Notes under the pieces: generated by a model
The model's input: only the letters and a program-made list of their open reading frames with translations
Told to the model about the DNA's origin: nothing
Databases searched by the model: none
Source of the DNA: Thermoflavifilum sp.
GTDB taxonomy: Bacteria; Bacteroidota; Bacteroidia; Chitinophagales; Chitinophagaceae
Assembly (NCBI GenBank): GCA_019683625.1
Contig: JADGHY010000155.1
Location: forward strand, 1 to 5,332
Length of the DNA: 5,332 nt
Direction of reading: 5' to 3'
Shown: positions 1 to 5,332 of the stretch, one piece after another
How positions within the stretch are numbered: the stretch's first letter is position 1
Layout: every line of letters begins with the position of its first letter
Position numbers and translations under genes: made by a program

Positions 1-431
1 GCCCCGTGGTGGTGTATTTTTACCCGGCGGCTTACACCGGTGGTTGCGATCTGGAAGCGCATACTTTTTCAGAACTGGCCTCAGAGTTTGCCCAGGCCGG
101 TGCCACCATCATTGGCGTCTCGGCCGATGATCTGGCCCGACTGAAATCTTTTTCCGCTGATCCCAATTATTGTGCGGGCAAGTTTCCCGTAGCTTCAGAT
201 CCCGATGGGAAGATAGCTGCCCAATATGGCCTGAAGCTCATTCCGCCTCAACCCGGCGTGAAAGATGTAAGAGGTAAGCCCGTCACGCATGGCTTCATTC
301 CCCGAACCACATTCGTCATCAATCCAGCGGGAAACATTGTAGCCGTGTTTTCTTCAGAAACCGATCATATTTCTCCGGATCAACACGCAAAGATGTCGCT
401 TGCCCTGGTGCAAAAATTGCATCACGGATAA
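1..431 (+). CDS. Peroxiredoxin of the AhpC/TSA (thioredoxin-fold) family, 5'-truncated by the window edge
   Basis: This is a thiol peroxidase that reduces hydrogen peroxide or organic hydroperoxides, probably in the cytosol; no N-terminus is visible, so a signal peptide cannot be excluded. The reading frame is open from the window edge, and the GTG at 6 lies inside the conserved strand (P-VVVYFYP), so it is not the true start. The family's active-site pattern PxxxTxxC is present as PAAYTGGC, with the peroxidatic Cys at 45-47. A second Cys (NYC, 171-173) lies 42 residues later in front of KFPVASDPDGKIA and is a candidate resolving Cys. The PRTTFVINPAGNIV segment supplies the conserved Arg and the late beta strands. 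About 142 residues are visible, so I infer that roughly 30-50 N-terminal residues are missing. The TAA stop is at 429-431, and the gene converges with the DUF285 gene. A BCP/PrxQ-like assignment is possible, but I would not name the subclass. Confidence 0.93.
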   Translation, partial: PVVVYFYPAAYTGGCDLEAHTFSELASEFAQAGATIIGVSADDLARLKSFSADPNYCAGKFPVASDPDGKIAAQYGLKLIPPQPGVKDVRGKPVTHGFIPRTTFVINPAGNIVAVFSSETDHISPDQHAKMSLALVQKLHHG

Positions 432-508
432 ATAATCCGGGATAGAGCAATTCATCTGCAATTCGATTTCGCATCGGGAGAGGCAGAAATTTATTTCAAT
501 ACTACCAC

Positions 509-901
509 CTATCTGCCGCAGTTAAAGCTTTCGGCATAGTAAAACATATAGCTCATATCCCGTACGTTCGATACATTCCAGCGGGATATATCACCATTGA
601 AGCGCTTGGCCAGGGCAAACATGCCTTTCATGCTGCGTACATTGGAAGTATTCCATCGGGATAGATCGCCGTTGAATAGTTCAGCCTTATAAAACATAAA
701 ACGCATATCTCGCACATTCGATACATCCCACTCGGAAATATTGCCGTTGAAGGTGAACATATTAGCAAATAAAAAGCTCATGTCCTCAATCAAAGAGGTA
801 TCGATAAAATTCAAATCACATTGATCCCCCTTTTCCCGAATGGTTTGTTGAATGATCTCCTGCAGTTCCTTTTTGGTGGCAGGTCTTACGCGCTGTTGCA
901 T
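509..901 (-). CDS. Small DUF285 / BspA-family leucine-rich-repeat protein (three 25-residue repeats)
   Basis: The 130-residue protein belongs to the DUF285 (BspA-like 'surface protein') repeat family, whose biochemical function is unknown; members are usually thought to mediate binding or adhesion. Residues 1-29 carry the usual basic lead-in (RPATKKELQEIIQQTIREKG). A shortened, diverged repeat follows (residues 30-50, with IDTSLIEDMSFLF). Three in-phase repeats come next at residues 51-75, 76-100 and 101-125, matching FNGDISxWNVSNVRDMxxMF. The protein then ends abruptly with FNCGR, just where a fourth repeat would begin. There is no signal peptide, lipobox, membrane segment or C-terminal sorting domain, so despite the family name it looks cytosolic. 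ATG at 901 is the start: an in-frame TAA lies 21 bases upstream and no other start codon lies between. No Shine-Dalgarno is seen. The gene sits 92 bases downstream of glgC on the same strand. It could be a complete short member or the front part of a longer gene. Confidence 0.85.
   Translation of the reverse strand: MQQRVRPATKKELQEIIQQTIREKGDQCDLNFIDTSLIEDMSFLFANMFTFNGNISEWDVSNVRDMRFMFYKAELFNGDLSRWNTSNVRSMKGMFALAKRFNGDISRWNVSNVRDMSYMFYYAESFNCGR
527..751 (-). repeat. Three tandem 75-bp DUF285 coding repeats with internal inverted repeats (PARCEL-like)
   Basis: The units, in coding order, are 751-677, 676-602 and 601-527; each encodes exactly 25 residues starting with Phe-Asn-Gly. By hand alignment units 1 and 3 agree at about 54 of 75 bases. 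Unit 3 contains a perfect 8-base inverted repeat, ATATCCCG at 555-562 and CGGGATAT at 582-589, with 19 bases between. Unit 1 has arms at nearly the same phase, 705-711 and 735-741, which would give a 7-bp RNA stem including one G-U pair. Unit 2 has lost this stem and has a different one, TGGAA/TTCCA at 643-647 and 651-655. In units 1 and 3 the arms fall on the codons for the DIS/NIS segment and the RDM segment. Palindromic coding of DUF285 repeats has been described as PARCEL; assigning these units to it is an inference. Confidence 0.7.
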
Positions 902-993
902 GGGAAGTGCCGTTTGAACTTAGCAAAAAATCAATGGCTTACAAATTTTTACCCTAAAGCATCAACCGGATGTGCAAAAGATGTTGTGCATGT

Positions 994-2265
994 TCAGATG
1001 CTAAATCCATCAGGAAGGATACTTCCTTTCTTTACCACCACAATTCCTTCTTTCACGGTATAAAGGGGATGATCGGTATCGGCCAGATGAGGGCCACCGT
1101 TGATGCGCACGTCATTGCCCACCCGGCAATTTTTATCAATGATTGCATTTTTGATGTAACAACGTTCACCAATGCCCAGGGGAGGAATGCCTTTGCTGTA
1201 AGAAGCATTGATTTCGTCGAGTGTCTGATAATAATCATTGCCCATCACATAACAATTTACCAATGTGGTGCCTCTGCCAATGCGGGTACGGATGCCCACC
1301 AGTGTATGTTCCAGCCGGCTGGCCATGATGATACAGCCATCTGCAATCACCGTTTTTTCGAGTGTAGTACCCGAAATCTTGGTAGGTGGCAGCATGCGGG
1401 CACGAGTGTAAATGCTTCTTTCATTGTCAAACAAATTAAACTTTGGAATTTCATTAGTAAGTTCCAGATTGGCTTCAAAAAAGGAGGGTACGGTTCCGAT
1501 ATCGGTCCAGTAACCTTCAAACTGATAGCTTACCACGTTATATTTTCCGATGGCATCGGGAATGATTTCCTTCCCGAAATCCGTTGACACCAGATCTTCC
1601 CGAAGGATTTTGAACAGGATATCTTTATTGAACAAGTAAATACCCATGGAAGCCAGGTAAATGCGCCCCACCGATTTCATTTCCTCACCGGTGTCTGAAG
1701 CCCATTCCAGGATGGCATCTCCTTTGGGTTTTTCCACAAAAGCAATGATATGATTGGCTTCATCCGTTTTCATGATGCCAAACGAAGAAGCATCCTGAAA
1801 ATTCACGGGTGTAGTGGCAATGGTAATATCGGCCTTCTTTTCAATGTGATAGTTGATCATCAGCTGATAATCCATCTGATAGAGCTGATCGCCGGAAAGA
1901 ATCAACACATAGTCAAACTCAAATCCTTCCAGATGATGCAGGCATTGCCTGACGGCATCGGCTGTACCCTGGTACCAGGTAGGGTTTTCAGGGGTTTGTT
2001 CGGCAGCCAGGATATCTACAAATCCGCTGTTGAAATGATCAAAATGATAAGTGTTTTTAATATGGCGATTCAGGGAAGCGGAGTTGTATTGCGTGAGCAC
2101 GAAAATACGCTTCAGGCCTGAGTTTAAACAATTGGAAATCGGAATATCCACAAGGCGGTATTTGCCGGCAATGGGAACGGCGGGCTTGGAGCGGCTTTTG
2201 GTGAGGGGATATAACCGGGTACCCTGGCCTCCACCCAAGATAAGCGATATCACAGACGGCTGCAT
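994..2265 (-). CDS. glgC: Glucose-1-phosphate adenylyltransferase (ADP-glucose pyrophosphorylase)
   Basis: It catalyses ATP + glucose-1-phosphate to ADP-glucose + pyrophosphate, the committed and regulated step of bacterial glycogen synthesis, in the cytosol. At 423 residues it has normal family length. The nucleotidyltransferase domain (about residues 1-265) opens with the nucleotide-binding loop LGGGQGTRLYPLT and then SKPAV and KYRLVDIPISNC. It continues with WYQGTADAVRQ (97-106), LSGDQLYQMDY with the metal-binding Asp126, FVEKPK with the glucose-1-phosphate-binding Lys179, and YWTDIGT (252-258). A left-handed beta-helix domain (about 290-410) follows. The sequence is closer to plant/cyanobacterial enzymes than to E. 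coli GlgC: Gln14 replaces the E. coli Arg of GGRGTR, and Ser24 aligns with E. coli Lys39, the fructose-1,6-bisphosphate site. ATG at 2265 lies 5 bases after the glgA stop, with no Shine-Dalgarno in the gap, so coupled translation is likely. Confidence 0.97.
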   Translation of the reverse strand: MQPSVISLILGGGQGTRLYPLTKSRSKPAVPIAGKYRLVDIPISNCLNSGLKRIFVLTQYNSASLNRHIKNTYHFDHFNSGFVDILAAEQTPENPTWYQGTADAVRQCLHHLEGFEFDYVLILSGDQLYQMDYQLMINYHIEKKADITIATTPVNFQDASSFGIMKTDEANHIIAFVEKPKGDAILEWASDTGEEMKSVGRIYLASMGIYLFNKDILFKILREDLVSTDFGKEIIPDAIGKYNVVSYQFEGYWTDIGTVPSFFEANLELTNEIPKFNLFDNERSIYTRARMLPPTKISGTTLEKTVIADGCIIMASRLEHTLVGIRTRIGRGTTLVNCYVMGNDYYQTLDEINASYSKGIPPLGIGERCYIKNAIIDKNCRVGNDVRINGGPHLADTDHPLYTVKEGIVVVKKGSILPDGFSI

Positions 2266-2270
2266 AAATG

Positions 2271-3689
2271 TTAAGGTTTTAATTGGGTATATAAATGTAA
2301 ATATTCCTTGGCAGATTTATCCCAGGAAAAATCAAACCCCATGATGCGTTGCTGCACCTCCTGCATGGCTTCGGGATGTTGATAGAGCTTCATTGCCCGG
2401 GTAATAGCATGGGTGATATCCCAAACCGATGGCTGGAGAAAGCGAAAGCCATAACCTCCTGGATCGCCAATATCGATCACCGTATCGTAAAGCCCGCCAA
2501 CAGCTCTCACAATGGGAATTGTGCCATATCGCATGGCATACATTTGATTCAGGCCACAGGGTTCAATGCGGGAGGGCATCAACAGAAAGTCTGCTCCTGC
2601 ATAGAGCTGATGCGAGAGATTTTCATCGTATCCGATATATGACTTGCAATGCATGTGGTGATGATATTCTGTCTGGCGCAACAACCATTCTATGTGCGGA
2701 TCACCACTGCCCAGCAAAATAAAATTCATCGCATATTGGGATTCATACAGGCTTCTGGCTACAGCATCGGGGAGCAGATCAGCACCTTTTTCATACACCA
2801 GCCTGCCAATGAATACGAAAAGGGGTTTTTGTTCATCCAGCTGGAAACGCCGGCAGAGTTCGATTTTATTGGCTGCCTTACCCTCCTTTACGGAATGTAC
2901 ATCGTAATGATGAGCAATACGGGGATCGGTTTGCGGATTCCAGGTTTCTGCATCAATCCCATTCAGGATGCCCAGGCATTTATGGCGTTCCTGTCTGAAC
3001 AGTGCCTCCAATCCGGCTGCAGAGAGGCTTAATTCTTCCAGATAATGCGGAGATACCGTTGTCACCCGCCAACTGCATTTCACGGCGGCAGCCATAGGAT
3101 TGATGAGGTGATCCCAGTCAAGCATGCCCGCTTTCCAGGGATCAAAGGCCGGCAGATAATAGGCCTTATCCCAACCAAACTGCCCTTGATATTGTGCATT
3201 GTGAATCGTGAAAACGGTAGGAATTTGCCGCAGGTAGTCGTATTTATAACAATAATTCATCATAAAGGGAATCAAGCCCGTATGATGATCATGACAATGC
3301 ACCACATCCGGGTGGTGGCGCCAGCTGTTCAACCATTCCACCACGCCAATCTGAAAAGCCGTAAACCGCTCCAGGTCATTAAAACAGCCATATACCTGAT
3401 TACCTTCAATCAAACCCGGAATTTCCAGCAAATACAGGTCAAAACCCAGCAGATTGTGCTTTTCGCGAATCACATTGAAATGATACCAGGTAGGCCCCAA
3501 CCAAAGCCCACCCTGATGCACCAGTTCAAATTCATGCTCGATTAGAAACCGCGTCCGGTAACAAGGCATGACCACTTTGGCAATCCAGCCCTGCTGTTGC
3601 TGATACCGGGGCAAAGCTCCCACCACATCCCCCAATCCGCCCACCTTGGCTACGGGATAACATTCCGCGCTAACATGCAAAACTTCCAT
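2271..3689 (-). CDS. glgA: Glycogen synthase (ADP-glucose type, GT5 family)
   Basis: It transfers glucose from ADP-glucose to the non-reducing end of an alpha-1,4-glucan, using the product of the neighbouring glgC. The 472-residue length matches full-length bacterial GlgA with two Rossmann-like (GT-B) domains. The N-terminal domain carries KVGGLGDVV with the ADP-glucose-binding Lys15, HCHDHHTGLIP (131-141) and TIHNAQYQG (161-169). LNGID (242-246) marks the domain junction. The C-terminal domain has GRLVYEKG with Arg296 and Lys301, which align with E. coli Arg300 and Lys305. It also has PSRIEPCGLNQ with the key Glu376 and Cys378. The following loop reads AVGGLYDTV where E. coli has TGGL, so Val397 replaces a Thr. 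MEVLHVSAEC at the ATG is the canonical GlgA start. The gene is first of the glgA-glgC pair and follows xerD after 119 bases, a gap long enough to hold its own promoter. Confidence 0.97.
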   Translation of the reverse strand: MEVLHVSAECYPVAKVGGLGDVVGALPRYQQQQGWIAKVVMPCYRTRFLIEHEFELVHQGGLWLGPTWYHFNVIREKHNLLGFDLYLLEIPGLIEGNQVYGCFNDLERFTAFQIGVVEWLNSWRHHPDVVHCHDHHTGLIPFMMNYCYKYDYLRQIPTVFTIHNAQYQGQFGWDKAYYLPAFDPWKAGMLDWDHLINPMAAAVKCSWRVTTVSPHYLEELSLSAAGLEALFRQERHKCLGILNGIDAETWNPQTDPRIAHHYDVHSVKEGKAANKIELCRRFQLDEQKPLFVFIGRLVYEKGADLLPDAVARSLYESQYAMNFILLGSGDPHIEWLLRQTEYHHHMHCKSYIGYDENLSHQLYAGADFLLMPSRIEPCGLNQMYAMRYGTIPIVRAVGGLYDTVIDIGDPGGYGFRFLQPSVWDITHAITRAMKLYQHPEAMQEVQQRIMGFDFSWDKSAKEYLHLYTQLKP

Positions 3690-3747
3690 GCAAACAGGCT
3701 TAACACCATTTTTAGGAAATGAAAATCAGGTAAAAACCAATCGTAGG

Positions 3748-3778
3748 ACAATTTAATAAGTTCTCATTGCACATACAA
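3748..3778 (-). promoter_or_regulatory. Weak candidate Bacteroidota-type promoter for glgA-glgC
   Basis: The 119-base gap between xerD and glgA (3690-3808) is AT-rich on the coding strand. The best match to the Bacteroidota sigma consensus (TTG, 19-21 bases, TAnnTTTG) is TTG at 3778-3776, then 20 bases, then TAAATTGT at 3755-3748. The -33 element and spacing fit, but the -7 box matches only its TA and first two T positions. It would leave a leader of about 50 bases before the glgA start. I see no clear operator or riboswitch in the gap. Readthrough from xerD is the alternative. Confidence 0.2.
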
Positions 3779-3808
3779 CATTTCCCATAAAAATTCCGGA
3801 ATCTGTTG

Positions 3809-4717
3809 TCACGACTTATGAAAATGCGGATGGTAGCGGTCGAGCGTGTCCCGCAGATAGCCGGTATCAATATGGGTATAAATTTCAGTAGTGGTGATGC
3901 TTTCGTGGCCCAGCATTTCCTTCACTGCATTCAGGTCGGCCCCTCCTTCCAGAAGATGGGTGGCAAAAGAATGGCGAAACGTATGGGGAGAAATGTTTTT
4001 CTGAATACCCGCAGCCCTGGCCAAAGATTTGATGATGTAAAACACCATGACGCGGGTCAATGGCTGACCACGCCGATTGAGAAAAAGTATATCCCGATAT
4101 CCGGCCTGTGGCTGAATATGCACACGCACCTGCTCCCGATATATGCGAATATATTTTAAGGCAAGTTCGCCGATGGGCACCAGGCGCTGCTTATTGCCCT
4201 TGCCTATGACACGGATAAAGCCTACTTCCGGAAATAAATCGGAAATACGCAGGCTTATCAGTTCGCTCACACGCAGGCCACAGCTGTACAGGGTTTCCAA
4301 CATGGCCTTATTGCGCATGCCTTCGGGCTTGCTCAAGTCGATGGCTGCGATGATGCGGTCTATTTCCGCTACGGTCAACACATCCGGAAGCTTGCGCCTG
4401 ATTTTGGGCAGCTCCAGCAGGGTAGCCGGATTTTCGGCTATTACCTCTTCCACCAGCAGATACTGAAAAAACATACGTAAGCCGGAAATCATCCGGGCTT
4501 GAGAACTGGCCGCTATGCCCATTTCTGTGAGGCTACGCACAAATCCCTGCAAATCGGATAGCTGAACGGCATCGGGAGCTATGGCTCTTCCCACGCTTTC
4601 CAGATACTGGGCAAGCAATCGCACATCATGCCGATAGGCATCAATGGAATGTGGCGATAAGTCCTTCTCCAGCCTCAGATAGGCCACAAATCCCTGAATA
4701 TATGCCTCCCAGATCAT
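3809..4717 (-). CDS. xerD: Site-specific tyrosine recombinase XerD
   Basis: It is a tyrosine recombinase which, in the known XerCD system, resolves chromosome dimers at dif. The protein has 302 residues from the ATG at 4717, the usual XerD length. The N-terminal SAM-like core-binding domain spans about residues 1-105 (EAYIQGFVAYLRLEKDLSPHS). The catalytic domain has all six expected residues: Arg149 (CGLRVSEL), Lys173 (GKGNKQRLVP), His245 and Arg248 (SPHTFRHSFATHLL), His271 (LGHES) and nucleophile Tyr280 (TTTEIYTHID). The frame stays open upstream to 4777, but the extra 20 residues are not family-like and would overlap the wbqC gene, so 4717 is preferred. It starts 10 bases after the wbqC stop, suggesting co-transcription. 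XerD is favoured over XerC by overall resemblance. With no integrase-like neighbours or att sites seen, a housekeeping role is more likely than a mobile-element role. Confidence 0.93.
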   Translation of the reverse strand: MIWEAYIQGFVAYLRLEKDLSPHSIDAYRHDVRLLAQYLESVGRAIAPDAVQLSDLQGFVRSLTEMGIAASSQARMISGLRMFFQYLLVEEVIAENPATLLELPKIRRKLPDVLTVAEIDRIIAAIDLSKPEGMRNKAMLETLYSCGLRVSELISLRISDLFPEVGFIRVIGKGNKQRLVPIGELALKYIRIYREQVRVHIQPQAGYRDILFLNRRGQPLTRVMVFYIIKSLARAAGIQKNISPHTFRHSFATHLLEGGADLNAVKEMLGHESITTTEIYTHIDTGYLRDTLDRYHPHFHKS

Positions 4718-4727
4718 GAACAAATGG

Positions 4728-5332
4728 TCAGATGATGGATTTGTCGTGCAGGATAGCCTTTGCCTGCCTACCCTCACAACAGATCAGATCCAAAATACTT
4801 AAATCTGGTAAAAATCCCGTGCGGTCTTCAAACACCTGATGATAACGGATGCTATGGGGAGCATGAGCCGGTGGCGGTTGGATGCTTCCTCGATAGTCGG
4901 CAGCAAAACTGCGGGCTTCTTCGGGTGAAAGAAAATGATCGGAGAAATCCATTTTAGCTTCAACGCCCAATACGCGGCTAATCCAAATCAGCCAATCCCA
5001 ATTCCAGTCGATTAAAAAGCGATAGGGCCTTTCAAAAAAAGGTTGCAGTTCTTCTTCAAAATATTCAAACCAGGGACTACGCCTGTAAGCCGATACCAAG
5101 GTCTTCCAATGATGCGCCTGCCAGGCTTCCCGATTGTAAATCCGGATGTCTTTTACGGGCGTATGCTGCCGCTTGCCTTTTTCCAGCGGAATACTCATCA
5201 GGATCATGCCATTCGGGCCTGCCAGGTAAAACCGGTTGGCATAACTCTTTTTTTCGTGATACAAAAAAATATCAAATAACCAGTGCGGATAATCAATTAA
5301 TAATTTTATGTAGGAGATACATGGAATACATT
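4728..5332 (-). CDS. WbqC-family protein, 5'-truncated by the window edge
   Basis: The WbqC-like family was named from an O-antigen gene cluster protein; its members are common in Bacteroidota and their biochemical role is not firmly established. About 200 residues are visible up to the TGA at 4728-4730. Family signatures are SYANRFYLAGPNGMILMSIP, then WQAHHWKTLVSAYRRSPWFEYFEEEL and, near the end, LPDLSILDLICCEG. A start at the TTG at 5264 would give 178 residues, but the frame remains open to the edge and the upstream residues (CISYIKLLIDYPHWLFDIF, 5321-5265) fit the family's N-terminal portion, where proteins typically open with a short hydrophobic strand followed by a 'PSISY'-like motif. 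The true start therefore lies just outside the window. No signal peptide or membrane segment is seen in the visible part, which is rich in aromatic residues. It is followed 10 bases later by xerD. Confidence 0.88.
   Translation of the reverse strand, partial: CIPCISYIKLLIDYPHWLFDIFLYHEKKSYANRFYLAGPNGMILMSIPLEKGKRQHTPVKDIRIYNREAWQAHHWKTLVSAYRRSPWFEYFEEELQPFFERPYRFLIDWNWDWLIWISRVLGVEAKMDFSDHFLSPEEARSFAADYRGSIQPPPAHAPHSIRYHQVFEDRTGFLPDLSILDLICCEGRQAKAILHDKSII

Noticed and set aside
462..478. Small hairpin (CGAT, loop TTCGC, ATCG, plus two G-U pairs) between the convergent peroxiredoxin and DUF285 genes
   Set aside because: The stem is short, relies on wobble pairs and has no T-run on either side; not supportable as a terminator.
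971..992. Repeated TGTGCA-type motif downstream of glgC
   Set aside because: Only a short direct repeat and a 4-base inverted match, with no stable stem or T-run; likely chance.
902..993. Possible promoter for the DUF285 gene (TAAAAATTTG in the gap on the - strand)
   Set aside because: The TA-to-TTTG spacing is two bases too long for the Bacteroidota -7 box, and no TTG sits at the right distance upstream.
821..1063. + strand open frame spanning the gap between the DUF285 gene and glgC
   Set aside because: It overlaps both real genes antisense, has no recognisable motif, and its composition looks like chance.
970..1587. Long + strand open frame (205 codons) opposite glgC
   Set aside because: It is antisense to the conserved end of GlgC, and its translation shows no recognisable domain; it is a shadow of the coding strand.
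3045..3545. Long + strand open frame (166 codons) opposite glgA
   Set aside because: It is fully antisense to the GlgA N-terminal domain and shows no recognisable motif. The same applies to the other + strand frames across 1750-3032 and 3806-5279.
3793..3802. Perfect 10-base palindrome ATTCCGGAAT just after the xerD stop, followed on the - strand by four T's
   Set aside because: With a minimal loop only about 3 base pairs can form, too weak to call an intrinsic terminator.
4718..4777. Upstream extension of xerD adding 20 residues
   Set aside because: It would overlap the end of the wbqC gene, and the added residues do not resemble XerD N-termini, whereas the ATG at 4717 gives the standard length.

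Overview
The window reads as ordinary chromosomal DNA from a member of the Bacteroidota, plausibly the Chitinophagia/Sphingobacteriia side. This is inferred from the plant/cyanobacterium-like GlgC, the full-length GlgA directly upstream of it, a WbqC-family protein of the Bacteroidota type, and starts that lack clear Shine-Dalgarno sequences. No rRNA, tRNA, CRISPR array, insertion sequence or phage gene is visible.

Layout. On the + strand, only the left edge is coding: the 3' part of a peroxiredoxin gene (to 431). Everything else is on the - strand. Read in its transcription direction from the right edge it is: a WbqC-family gene that runs off the window (5332 to 4728), a 10-base gap, xerD (4717 to 3809), a 119-base gap, glgA (3689 to 2271), a 5-base gap, glgC (2265 to 994), a 92-base gap, and a small DUF285/BspA-type repeat gene (901 to 509). 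That last gene converges on the peroxiredoxin gene across a 77-base spacer. There is no gene-free stretch longer than 119 bases.

How the genes work together. glgC and glgA are consecutive steps of glycogen synthesis: glucose-1-phosphate plus ATP gives ADP-glucose, which is polymerised into alpha-1,4-glucan. Their 5-base spacing implies one mRNA and coupled translation. No branching enzyme (glgB) is in view. wbqC and xerD form a second tight pair with no obvious functional link to glycogen. The DUF285 gene could be read through from glgC or have its own promoter.

Most unusual element. The DUF285 gene encodes three perfectly phased 25-residue repeats and then stops just as a fourth begins. In two of the three 75-base units the coding DNA also contains an inverted repeat at nearly the same place. 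This matches the described PARCEL idea (palindromic amphipathic repeat coding elements), in which DUF285 repeats are encoded by palindromic DNA. It is a known kind of element, not a new system. I found no convincing evidence of a previously undescribed system here.
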